Shown: positions 46,710 to 54,921 of the stretch, piece after piece
Numbering within the stretch: the first letter of the stretch is position 1
Layout of the letters: every line of letters starts with the position of its first letter
DNA from: Cecembia calidifontis
GTDB lineage: Bacteria > Bacteroidota > Bacteroidia > Cytophagales > Cyclobacteriaceae
Direction of reading: 5' to 3'
Assembly: GCF_004216715.1 (NCBI RefSeq)
Contig: NZ_SGXG01000001.1
Coordinates: 2,299,001-2,363,000, forward strand
DNA: 64,000 nucleotides
The notes under the pieces: generated by a model
Told to the model about the DNA's origin: nothing
What the model saw: only the letters and a program-made list of their open reading frames with translations
Databases searched by the model: none
Translations under genes and position numbers: made by a program

Positions 46710-49533
46710 AAGGGGAAAAACAAGGGGTTTTATTCTTTTTTCGCTAATTCTTATTTTTTCAGTATGGCCTGATTTGTTGATGTCTCAAGAAATTCATTGG
46801 ATCAGACCAGAGGGGGGTGAGCGGAATGAGTATGTATTTTTCAGGAAGGTTTTCGATTTAAAAGATGAGGCCAAAAAAGCTCAACTTCACCTTTACGTAG
46901 ATTCCAGATATGCTTTGTATGTGAATGGACATTATTTGGGATTCGGTCCGGTAAGGTCGTATCATGCCAATCCATACTTTGATACTCATGACATTAAACC
47001 TTTTTTAAAAATTGGTGTGAATGTAATAGCTGTGCTTGCAATGAATAATGGGATGGAAACCTTTCAACTCTTTGACAATAAAGGAGGTGTTGCTTTTTGG
47101 GGAGAAATCATTACAGGTTCTGAAAAAATTGATTTGGGTATCCGGTCATGGAAGGCAAAAAAGTCAGCAGGATTTGATCAAAGTACCCCGAGGTTTTCTT
47201 TTGCAAAAGGACCAATTGAGAGTTGGGATTTACGGGATGATTCTGGTTGGAATTTACCGGGAATTAATTTAGAGTCATGGATAACTCCCATTCCCGTGAA
47301 TAACCAGTCCGATTGGGGGAAAATGCGTCCAAGACCAATTCCTTTTCTTACCAAAGACGAAATAAAAGCATTTAGGTTGATGGGAACTTACCCCCTCAAA
47401 AAGGAAGAAGATATTTTCACTTTTAGGGTATTGACACCTGATTTGGATATAGGACAGTATTCCATCGGCCGTCCTGCACTTGCTTATACCTATATTTATT
47501 CTCCCCAAAAGCAAAATGTAAATGCCGGGTTGTGGTGGGGAGAATATTTTTTGAATGGGATGAGAATAAATCCAAAACAAGTAGAAAAGACCTCTTATCA
47601 CAGGCAAGAATTTGACCTTAACTTGAATCAGGGATGGAATGAGCTTTTGATAAAAAACAATATTATCTGGGGAACCTGGGACTTTTATCTTTCACTTCCT
47701 TCAAGCCTCGGGTTGTCGGTATCACCGTCTAAAAAAATAGATGACACAGAGTGGTTTCGGTCTTTTGTGCCGCTGGATCAAAAATTGGAACAACAAATAA
47801 GACAGTTTGATTTGGCTTTGGGATTGGATGCGGCGGTAAAGGCATTTCCAGATCGATGGAGATCACATAAAAAGGGTGAACCAACCAACCCTGCAAAAGA
47901 TTTGGCATGGATGGAGCATGAAAGAAGCCTTCCACTCAGTTCCACAGGCGCTTTCAAAGAGCCTTTAAATTTTACAAAGGACCAATCAGAAGTTGTTCTG
48001 TTTTTTGATATGGGTGAAATACAGCTTGGGCAAATCTTTGTTGAAGGTAATTTTCCCGTAGGGACGATTATAGATATAGGTTTTTCGGAAGAGCTTAATA
48101 AAGATGGCCTGCCCTGGCTATACAAAAGGCATCAAATAGGGGCAGGTTTAAGATTCGTAACTGATGGTCTTCAAAAAAGATTTCAATCCTTCAAGCCCTA
48201 TGGGGCCAGGTACCTAAAATTGATCATAAGGTCAGATGGCAGGTCTTTTTCTTTGGAAAATGTTGGGATGCTAAGACAAGTTTATCCTTTTCAAACTGTT
48301 GGATCATTTTCCTGTTCAGATCCTTTAATGGACCGAATATGGGAGGCCAGCTGGCGTACGCTTCAAATTTGTGCCGAGGATTCATACACAGATACGCCTT
48401 TTAGGGAAAGGGGGCTGTATGCCGGAGATATGATTCCACAAATAGCCATAACCCAAGCAGTGAGTGGAGATATGCGTTTGGCCAAACACTCCCTGAATCT
48501 CTTTCAGGATATGTACCGGTCTCAAATGTGGGAGGGGAAACCTATCCGGCATGAAGACTATATATTATCATCTTTGGTGGCTTTAGATGAATACGTAAAG
48601 CTAACCGGGGATTGGGATTTAGTAGGAGAACATTATAATAACTATAAATCACTTATCGGTCAATATCAATCCAGGTATGTCAATGGCTTAATAAAAATTG
48701 ATGATGTTTTTATAGAATGGACTACGCTTTATAAAAGGGACGCTGCCATGACTGCCTATCAAGCCCTTTATTTTTATTCTTTGCAAAGATTGGCTGACTG
48801 GGCTGATCAGTTTGGATGGGAAGAGGATAAGAAAGCGTTCTTGGAAGAGGCTTCCAAAATCAAAAATAGCGTCTATTTAAATCTTTGGGATAAAGACAAT
48901 CTTAATTATTTTGATGGTATAAAAGATGGTGAAATTTTAAAAGAAAAACACCTTACTTCAACCATTTGGCCGGTTTTGATGGGAGTGACAGATCCTCAAT
49001 ATCATCATTCCATAGTTTCTTGGCTAAAAGAAGAAATATTGGATATCGGTGAGGAAATCAGAAAGGAAAAAATTTCTCCTTACAGTGCCTTTTATCTTTT
49101 TTCCTTATTATATCGTTACGAAGAATCGTCGGCTGTGGAAAATTTTATCAGAAAGCATTGGGGGCCAATGGCACTTCATAATGACCGCCCTACAGTTTGG
49201 GAGAATTTTGATGTAGTCAAATCAGATATCGGTACTTCCAGCCACGCCTGGAGCGGACATCCTTTGTTTTTTATGGCCACCGAAACGCTCGGGGTTAATT
49301 TGGGATTTTTCAAAGATTTTGATCCAACAATTATTGAAATAAAACCTCAATCCGAAACATTGACATGGGCTAAAGGAATAGTAGTACATCCTCTTGGACA
49401 TGTGGAAGTACATTGGAGAATAGAAGGGGATAACTTGTTTTTGAATTACAAAGCCCCCGAAGGGGCCAAAGTGATTGTAAACCCTAAGGGTAAACTAAGT
49501 AAACTCAACCTCATCATCAATCCGGAAAATTAA
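46681..49533 (+). CDS. GH78 alpha-L-rhamnosidase-like enzyme
   Basis: This 950-residue secreted enzyme has the full GH78 plan. After a signal anchor (ILFSLILIFSVWPDLLMSQ), N-terminal carbohydrate-binding sandwich domains are followed by the alpha/alpha barrel with SYTDTPFRERGLYAGD (acidic residue about Asp571), matching the D-x-P-x-RER-x-x-x-GD active-site segment. A C-terminal beta domain ends the protein. The ATG at 46681 lies 29 bp inside the sulfatase gene, which suggests translational coupling; no later ATG precedes the signal peptide. Together with two sulfatases it points to a sulfated rhamnose-containing glycan. Confidence 0.85.
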   Translation: MLEPLAHLNKRGKTRGFILFSLILIFSVWPDLLMSQEIHWIRPEGGERNEYVFFRKVFDLKDEAKKAQLHLYVDSRYALYVNGHYLGFGPVRSYHANPYFDTHDIKPFLKIGVNVIAVLAMNNGMETFQLFDNKGGVAFWGEIITGSEKIDLGIRSWKAKKSAGFDQSTPRFSFAKGPIESWDLRDDSGWNLPGINLESWITPIPVNNQSDWGKMRPRPIPFLTKDEIKAFRLMGTYPLKKEEDIFTFRVLTPDLDIGQYSIGRPALAYTYIYSPQKQNVNAGLWWGEYFLNGMRINPKQVEKTSYHRQEFDLNLNQGWNELLIKNNIIWGTWDFYLSLPSSLGLSVSPSKKIDDTEWFRSFVPLDQKLEQQIRQFDLALGLDAAVKAFPDRWRSHKKGEPTNPAKDLAWMEHERSLPLSSTGAFKEPLNFTKDQSEVVLFFDMGEIQLGQIFVEGNFPVGTIIDIGFSEELNKDGLPWLYKRHQIGAGLRFVTDGLQKRFQSFKPYGARYLKLIIRSDGRSFSLENVGMLRQVYPFQTVGSFSCSDPLMDRIWEASWRTLQICAEDSYTDTPFRERGLYAGDMIPQIAITQAVSGDMRLAKHSLNLFQDMYRSQMWEGKPIRHEDYILSSLVALDEYVKLTGDWDLVGEHYNNYKSLIGQYQSRYVNGLIKIDDVFIEWTTLYKRDAAMTAYQALYFYSLQRLADWADQFGWEEDKKAFLEEASKIKNSVYLNLWDKDNLNYFDGIKDGEILKEKHLTSTIWPVLMGVTDPQYHHSIVSWLKEEILDIGEEIRKEKISPYSAFYLFSLLYRYEESSAVENFIRKHWGPMALHNDRPTVWENFDVVKSDIGTSSHAWSGHPLFFMATETLGVNLGFFKDFDPTIIEIKPQSETLTWAKGIVVHPLGHVEVHWRIEGDNLFLNYKAPEGAKVIVNPKGKLSKLNLIINPEN

Positions 49534-49543
49534 AGTTAAACAT

Positions 49544-51001
49544 ATGAAAAACAGTTTTCTATTTTGTGTGGTTTTGTTAATGATAGGTATTTTATCACTG
49601 ATTTCTTGTCAGGGAAAAAAATCAGACGCAATTCCTAAAAAACAACCTAACATTGTATTCATATTAGCGGATGACCTGGGTTATGGAGATTTGGGATTTC
49701 TTGGTCAAAAGGTAATTGAAACCCCAAATCTTGACAGATTGGCGGCAGAAGGGATGTTTTTCTCGAATCATTATTCAGGAGCTACAGTTTGTGCTCCTTC
49801 ACGCTCAGCGCTGATGACTGGACTACACACAGGGCATACTCCCATAAGGGGAAATTTTGAGATACAGCCGGAGGGACAGTACCCATTATCTGATACCTTG
49901 TTGACATTGCCCAAGCTTTTTCAGCGGGCAGGATATGCCACCGGGGCATTTGGAAAATGGGGTTTGGGATTTGTCGGAACAGAAGGCGATCCCAACAATC
50001 AAGGCTTTGACCAATTTTTCGGATATAATTGCCAGCGCATTGCCCATCGTTACTATCCCGAATACCTTTGGAAAAACAAAGAAAAGGTGTTTCTCCCCGG
50101 AAATGATTGGAAACAGAAAAGTACCTATGCACCTGATATTATTCATCAGGAATCTTTGAAATTTCTAGAAGAAAATTCCCACAAACCTTTTTTTATGTTT
50201 GTTCCCATGGTAATGCCCCATGCGGAATTAGCCATTCCAGAAGGGGATTTGTTGGATTATTATAGAAATAAAATAGGAGACGAGGAGCCACATCTGGCAA
50301 AGAAAGGATCTGACTACGGGGATGATCCTTTTGATATCCCGGGTTATCAATCCAATCCCTACCCCAGGGCGAGCTATGCAGCCATGGTAGCTTTATTGGA
50401 CCGTCAGGTGGGGGAGATTATTAAAAAATTAGAGGATTTGGGTTTGATTGACAATACCATTATAATTTTTGCATCTGATAATGGCCCCCATGTCGAAGGC
50501 GGGAATGATCCTGATTATTTTGATAGCAATGGTATTTTCAGGGGATACAAAAGAGACCTTTACGAAGGGGGGATAAAAACACCTCTTATTGTCAAATGGC
50601 CTGGAATCATAAAAAAGGGAAGTACTTCTGAACATATTTCGGCTTTTTGGGATTTCTTGCCCACTTTTGCTGAAATTATTGGCCAAGAAGTCCCTCAAAC
50701 TGTAGACGGTATTTCATTTCTGCCCACCCTAAAAGGCGAGTCCAACCAAAGAACCCATGAATACCTGTATTGGGAATTTCATGAACTCGGGGGGAGGCAG
50801 GCCATCAGAAAAGGTGATTGGAAAGCAGTGAAATATGGGGTAAAAAACAATCCGCAGGCAGCCATGGAATTGTATAATTTGAAGGAAGATCCTTCAGAAT
50901 CCCAAAATATTGCGGATAGGTACCCGGATATCGCTCAGGAAATGACGGGCTTATTTAATCAAGCCCGTATTCCTAATCCTATTTTCAAGTTTTTCGAGTA
51001 G
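49544..51001 (+). CDS. Arylsulfatase-type sulfatase, lipoprotein
   Basis: This 485-residue S1-family sulfatase has a lipoprotein signal ending in SLISC (Cys22). The metal-binding motif ADDLGYGDLG is at about 42-51. The formylglycine site is in CAPSRSALMTG (Cys83), followed by the lysine segment GKWGLG. FASDNGPH is the second metal site and IVKWPG is typical of arylsulfatase A-like enzymes. The C-terminal subdomain ends with YNLKEDPSESQNIAD. The gene starts 10 bp after the GH78 gene. It presumably removes sulfate esters from the same glycan at the cell surface or in the periplasm. Confidence 0.9.
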   Translation: MKNSFLFCVVLLMIGILSLISCQGKKSDAIPKKQPNIVFILADDLGYGDLGFLGQKVIETPNLDRLAAEGMFFSNHYSGATVCAPSRSALMTGLHTGHTPIRGNFEIQPEGQYPLSDTLLTLPKLFQRAGYATGAFGKWGLGFVGTEGDPNNQGFDQFFGYNCQRIAHRYYPEYLWKNKEKVFLPGNDWKQKSTYAPDIIHQESLKFLEENSHKPFFMFVPMVMPHAELAIPEGDLLDYYRNKIGDEEPHLAKKGSDYGDDPFDIPGYQSNPYPRASYAAMVALLDRQVGEIIKKLEDLGLIDNTIIIFASDNGPHVEGGNDPDYFDSNGIFRGYKRDLYEGGIKTPLIVKWPGIIKKGSTSEHISAFWDFLPTFAEIIGQEVPQTVDGISFLPTLKGESNQRTHEYLYWEFHELGGRQAIRKGDWKAVKYGVKNNPQAAMELYNLKEDPSESQNIADRYPDIAQEMTGLFNQARIPNPIFKFFE

Positions 51002-51023
51002 ATTTTATTAAAAAAACATCTTT

Positions 51024-51470
51024 ATGAAAAAGCTTTGGGGGATTTTCCCCCTTTTTCTTCTTTTGTCTTTTGTTGTCTCGGCACAAAGCTCCCAGGAAAA
51101 AAAACTACGGGAACTTGATTTGGCTTGGGAAAGAGCCCTACTGGAATCGGATGTGGCTTTTTTGGAAAATATCCTTGCTGAAGATTTTATTTGGGTACAT
51201 AATCATGCCAGTTTGAAGGATGGAAAGACTGAGGTGGTGTCCAGAGCAAGAAGAATTCAACAGGGGCAAACGGACAATACCAAGGGAAGAACCTCAAAAG
51301 ACCAAAAGGTCATCGTGATGGGGAAGACAGCGGTGGTGAGTGGACTTACCGTAGTGGACCGAGGACCAAGTCCTACTACTTATCATTTTATGAGGACTTA
51401 TGTTCAGACAAGAAAAGGATATAAGCTTTTAGCCAATCATACCATGGCAATTCCTGATGAGGAGTTGTAG
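51024..51470 (+). CDS. NTF2-like (DUF4440-type) secreted small protein
   Basis: This 148-residue protein has a signal peptide ending in VVSAQ (about residue 21) and a cone-shaped NTF2-like fold pattern: a long first helix (LRELDLAWERALLESDVAFL), LAEDFIWVHN, and late strands (VVSGLTVVDRG, YHFMRTYVQTRKGYKLLANHTM). Such proteins may bind or isomerise small ligands. No catalytic site can be assigned from the sequence. It is the last gene of the sulfatase-GH78-sulfatase series, 22 bp after the preceding gene. Confidence 0.75.
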   Translation: MKKLWGIFPLFLLLSFVVSAQSSQEKKLRELDLAWERALLESDVAFLENILAEDFIWVHNHASLKDGKTEVVSRARRIQQGQTDNTKGRTSKDQKVIVMGKTAVVSGLTVVDRGPSPTTYHFMRTYVQTRKGYKLLANHTMAIPDEEL

Positions 51471-51623
51471 TCCTTAAAATTTTCTCGAAAGTTCTTCTTT
51501 CCACCAAAGTTTATTCTTTCAAGAAAAATACCCCCTTTTGTACTGAATTTTTAGCCCTTGGTCAAATTGTCATGCAGGGAAATCTTTTAGGATGCCCCAT
51601 ATTTCAAGTATATAGCCCTAATT

Positions 51624-53265
51624 AGGGTCTGCTGAAAAACTCATATCAACATTTTATTTAAAACCAGCCCAGATTTTATTCTGAGCTGGTTTTTCTGTTT
51701 TATATCATCTAAGATATTTTTAACACTATGTAATATTGCAGCTTTGAGGTCTTCCCATGCTGAAAAACCCAGCCAAAGGAGTGCCTCCCCGGCCAATTTG
51801 ACCAGGTTGAGCACTAAGATGATGGAGGCTATCCACGATTGACTGGTATCTTTGAGCCTTGCCCTGACACGGTTCATTCCGTACCCGTTCTTTGCCTGAC
51901 CGAATTTCCCTTCTATCGGGTTCCTCTCTCCGGGACTTACGTGGTTTTCCACTGCCTTGGCCGATGGCCTTCCCATTGGTTTGGCCGCCAGTTTTATCCC
52001 TTTTTCTTTCAGCCATTTCCTGTTCTCCCTGCTGCAGTACAGCTTGTCAGCAAGAACCTTTGCAGGGTAGAACCCAAACCTTTCCCGGTAATTTTCCACG
52101 TATTCTGTAAGCTGGGAACCCTCGTTGTAAGCATCCCATGATACCTTGTCCAGAAAGGAGTAACCGTCAACCATGCTCAAGTGGATCTTGGCCCCGAATT
52201 CCGTCTTTGCCCTGGCTTTTCCCCGCACGATTGGGCGGACATGGGGCTCGTGGATACTCACTATCCTGTCATCTACCTGATGGGTCTTGTCTTTATACAT
52301 TCCGAGCTGCTGCATGTAAAGCGTCTGGATGATCCAGTATTGGCGCTGTAGCTTGTGTTCAAGGGGGAAGCTCTCGAAGCCATCGAGCTGCTTTTCTATC
52401 GTTTTGAAGTTTCTTCTGAGATATTCTAGCTGGGCCTTTATCCCCTTCCTGATGGTTTTCTTTGAAGGGTTCTTGTTCTGGGCTACTTTCAGGTAGGTTT
52501 TCCTCGCTTTCTCCCGGTAAGTCCTGGGCTTTTTGCCTACACGGTTTTTGTAATGGAGTTCATCTATGATTTCCTCTGATATTTCCCTGGCCTTGTTGAG
52601 CAGTCCTATATCGGTGGGATAAGCAATATCCTGCGGGCAGACAGTGGCATCGAAGATGACCTCACCCTTGTGGCTTACTCCTTCTCCTCCCGACGGGCCG
52701 TTGTCCTTTTTATCTTTGTCCGGGTTTGAAGCTGACCTTTCCATCGAAAAGCCGTGTATTTTTTCATTCATCTCCGCGATAAGCTCCTCACTCAGCCGCT
52801 TTCTGATATCCACAAACAGGGAAGGGTCAAAAGGGGCTTCTTTGGTGTAGGAACTGTAGCCAAGAAAATACTGTAAATACATATTCTCCGTAATCTGGGC
52901 AACTGTCTCTCTGTCATCAAGATTGAGAATATGCTTGATGATCACTGCCCCGATCAGTATGCGTGGATTCAGTGATGGACGGCCGGTCTGCCTCACAGGA
53001 TTATGTTTGAGAAACAGTCCAACGAGTTCATCCCAGGGAATCTGATTGCTGAGAACAACCCAGCGATTGTCGGGATCAAGCTGGTTATAAAATGGAGTCT
53101 CAAAACCCACTAATGTTAGCTGACTGGGACTGATGTATTCACTGCGTGGTGCACGCCTTTTGGTGGTCTTTGCCATAATACCTTGCACTTGTACTCCCTG
53201 AAAATCAGAAAAAATCCCCGAAATTCCGAACTGTTGCAAGGTTTTATACTTTATCAGCAGACCCT
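51624..53265 (-). mobile_element. Complete insertion sequence (IS5/IS1182-like DDE type), 1642 bp
   Basis: Inverted repeats AGGGTCTGCTGAAAAA (left) and AGGGTCTGCTGATAAA (right, read inward) end at 51624 and 53265. AATT flanks both ends (51620-51623 and 53266-53269) and is a likely 4-bp target duplication, although a chance match is possible for so short a sequence. The single transposase gene fills it on the minus strand. Confidence 0.88.
51641..53176 (-). CDS. DDE transposase, IS5/IS1182-like
   Basis: This transposase has 511 residues from the ATG at 53176 (MAKTTKRRAPRSEY...). A TTG at 53239 would extend it by 21 residues. The DUF772-type N-terminus contains RPSLNPRILIGAVIIKHIL and PFDPSLFVDIRKRL. 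DDE landmarks are EVIFDATVCPQDIAYPTD (first Asp), KVLADKLYCSRENRKWL (second Asp) and RNPIEGKFGQAKNGYGMNR (Glu). The frame is intact, so the element may still move. It differs clearly in sequence from the IS1182-type transposase at 38-39.6 kb. The exact family label is uncertain without a search. Confidence 0.85.
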   Translation of the reverse strand: MAKTTKRRAPRSEYISPSQLTLVGFETPFYNQLDPDNRWVVLSNQIPWDELVGLFLKHNPVRQTGRPSLNPRILIGAVIIKHILNLDDRETVAQITENMYLQYFLGYSSYTKEAPFDPSLFVDIRKRLSEELIAEMNEKIHGFSMERSASNPDKDKKDNGPSGGEGVSHKGEVIFDATVCPQDIAYPTDIGLLNKAREISEEIIDELHYKNRVGKKPRTYREKARKTYLKVAQNKNPSKKTIRKGIKAQLEYLRRNFKTIEKQLDGFESFPLEHKLQRQYWIIQTLYMQQLGMYKDKTHQVDDRIVSIHEPHVRPIVRGKARAKTEFGAKIHLSMVDGYSFLDKVSWDAYNEGSQLTEYVENYRERFGFYPAKVLADKLYCSRENRKWLKEKGIKLAAKPMGRPSAKAVENHVSPGERNPIEGKFGQAKNGYGMNRVRARLKDTSQSWIASIILVLNLVKLAGEALLWLGFSAWEDLKAAILHSVKNILDDIKQKNQLRIKSGLVLNKMLI

Positions 53266-53269
53266 AATT

Positions 53270-53724
53270 AGCCGGAAGTGAGGGTTATCTATAATTCCGA
53301 TCAATTTTGGTGCTTTGCCTATCCATGGCCCAGAAGGGTGCGTGAACCTTTGCAGTATTACCTTTCAGGAGAATTTTTCAAGGAGTACATTTTATTTGAG
53401 AGGGGCCCTTTGATGGCCGCCTATTATACCTGGGGTGATGGCCGACAGATTGACAATGACCCTGAGCATGACCATGGCGATATGGAGGTCATGTCCAAAT
53501 ATAGAAGGAATCAATATGATTTTATCTCAGAAGGGGATTCTCCGGCTTATTTTTACTTATTGGACGTTGGATTAAGAAGTCATGAGGATCCAAGCTACGG
53601 AGGTTGGGGAGGAAGATTCATCCAATCTAATGAAAATCCCAAGCGATGGGAAGATGGGCAGCAGGTGACAGACTTTAATCCATACACCCAACAAGATGAT
53701 CCCACTTTCCCGCAAACGCGATGG
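53270..53724 (+). pseudogene. Middle fragment of an Sde182-type (DUF1593) gene
   Basis: The plus-strand frame reads VIYNSDQFWCFAYPWPRRVRE, then WGDGRQIDNDPE, and ISEGDSPAYFYLLDVGL followed by GGWGGRF. This matches the middle part of Sde182-type proteins such as the intact gene at 25.8 kb (IMEGDTPSFIGLIQNGL, GGWAGRY). No N-terminal half lies on the other side of the adjacent IS: the left flank is non-coding and an in-frame stop precedes the fragment. The C-terminal domain is missing. After about 53724 the open frame continues only by reading antisense through a VOC-family fragment. Confidence 0.75.
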
Positions 53725-53811
53725 ATCAAAGACTTTTTCGTAAAAAGCCATGGCTCTTTCCATATTAATGACCGGTATTTCGAACCAGCTTACAGTCACA
53801 TGATTCTTCAT
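53725..53811 (-). pseudogene. N-terminal stub of a VOC (glyoxalase-fold) gene
   Basis: The minus strand from the ATG at 53811 encodes VSWFEIPVINMERAMAFYEKVF within its first 28 residues. This is a very typical start of small VOC/glyoxalase-superfamily proteins, which normally run to about 120-150 residues. At base ~53725 the sequence switches to the Sde182-type fragment, so the gene has lost most of its length. Confidence 0.7.
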
Positions 53812-53883
53812 CGTGAATTGGGTTTAGAGAATAAATTTAAGTAGATTCAGCAGGATAACCTGAATTAGACATTATTTAAATTC

Positions 53884-54903
53884 ATGAAAGAAAATTTATT
53901 AAACAACAGAAGGGGATTTATCAAAACTGCATCCATAACTGCTTTAGGATTAAGTGTTTTAGGAGGTCAAAATCTGGCAATAGCTTCAAAGCAAAAGGGA
54001 AAAAGAGTCGGAATCATCGGATTGGACACGTCTCACAGTATTGCCTTTACCAAAGTCTTGAATGGACATCAGTTGTCAGGAGAATATTTGGGTTACCATG
54101 TGGTGGCAGCTTATCCCTATGGAAGTAGGGATATCCCTTCCAGTAGGGACCGGATTCCAGGATATACAGAAGAAATTCAGAAAATGGGTGTCAAAGTGGT
54201 AGGATCGATTGCAGATCTACTACAACAAGTGGATGTGGTTTTATTGGAAACCAATGATGGCAAACTACACCTGGAGCAGGCGATGGAGGTTTTTAAAGCA
54301 GGCAAAAGGATGTTTATTGACAAGCCTATCACCGCTTCTTACGCGGATGCGGTCAAGATATTTGAAGCCTCGGAGAAATTTGGGATTCCCGTATTTTCAT
54401 CTTCCTCTTTACGTTATGTTAAAGGAATAGAAGGTATTGAAAAAAACAAAGTGCTGGGTGCGGATACGTTTAGCCCTGCGACCATTGAACCTTCCCACCC
54501 GGATCTATATTGGTATGGGATTCATGGGGTGGAAACATTATATACGGTCATGGGTACAGGCTGTGAATCCCTGGTGCGGATCAGTACAGAAAATACAGAT
54601 GTGGTAGTTGGTACATGGAAGGATGGAAGGATAGGGACTTTTCGGGGAACCCGAACTGGGGTGCATGATTATGGAGGAACTGTATTCACTACCGAAAAAA
54701 ATATTGTCTTAGGGCCTTATTCCGGCTATGAGCCTTTGTTACTGGAAATCGTGAAATACTTCGAAACAGGCAATGTTCCTGTTCAGCCTGAGGAAACACT
54801 CGAAATCCTGGCATTCATGGAGGCAACGGATGAAAGTAAAAAATCAGGAGGGAAAAGGGTGTTTTTGGATGAGGTAAAGAAGAGAAATTGGTCAAGGAAT
54901 TAA
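53884..54903 (+). CDS. Gfo/Idh/MocA family oxidoreductase with Tat-type signal (1)
   Basis: This NAD(P)-dependent sugar or polyol dehydrogenase-like protein has 339 residues. It begins with a twin-arginine signal (NNRRGFIKTASITALG) and a hydrophobic stretch, so it is probably periplasmic. The Rossmann start VGIIGLDTSHS is unusual, because GxGxxG is replaced by GLDTSH. The second motif is FIDKPI, in place of the common EKP. The C-terminal alpha/beta domain is present (HGVETLYTVMGTGCESLVR). It may bind substrate without typical dehydrogenase chemistry. The gene converges with the Fic gene and their stop codons overlap. Confidence 0.82.
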   Translation: MKENLLNNRRGFIKTASITALGLSVLGGQNLAIASKQKGKRVGIIGLDTSHSIAFTKVLNGHQLSGEYLGYHVVAAYPYGSRDIPSSRDRIPGYTEEIQKMGVKVVGSIADLLQQVDVVLLETNDGKLHLEQAMEVFKAGKRMFIDKPITASYADAVKIFEASEKFGIPVFSSSSLRYVKGIEGIEKNKVLGADTFSPATIEPSHPDLYWYGIHGVETLYTVMGTGCESLVRISTENTDVVVGTWKDGRIGTFRGTRTGVHDYGGTVFTTEKNIVLGPYSGYEPLLLEIVKYFETGNVPVQPEETLEILAFMEATDESKKSGGKRVFLDEVKKRNWSRN

Positions 54904-54921
54904 ACCTTCCTTGACCAATTT
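54885..54921. terminator. Shared bidirectional hairpin spanning both stop codons
   Basis: A perfect 15-bp inverted repeat (AAATTGGTCAAGGAA / TTCCTTGACCAATTT) with a 7-nt loop covers the last codons and stops of the convergent Gfo/Idh and Fic genes. The flanks are only moderately T-rich (TTTTCTTT on the plus strand), so a bidirectional terminator is likely but not certain. Confidence 0.65.

Noticed and set aside
53278..53844. 188-codon open frame as a single real gene
   Set aside because: Its two parts belong to different families on opposite strands, with a stop just upstream and no proper start. It is annotated as two remnants instead.
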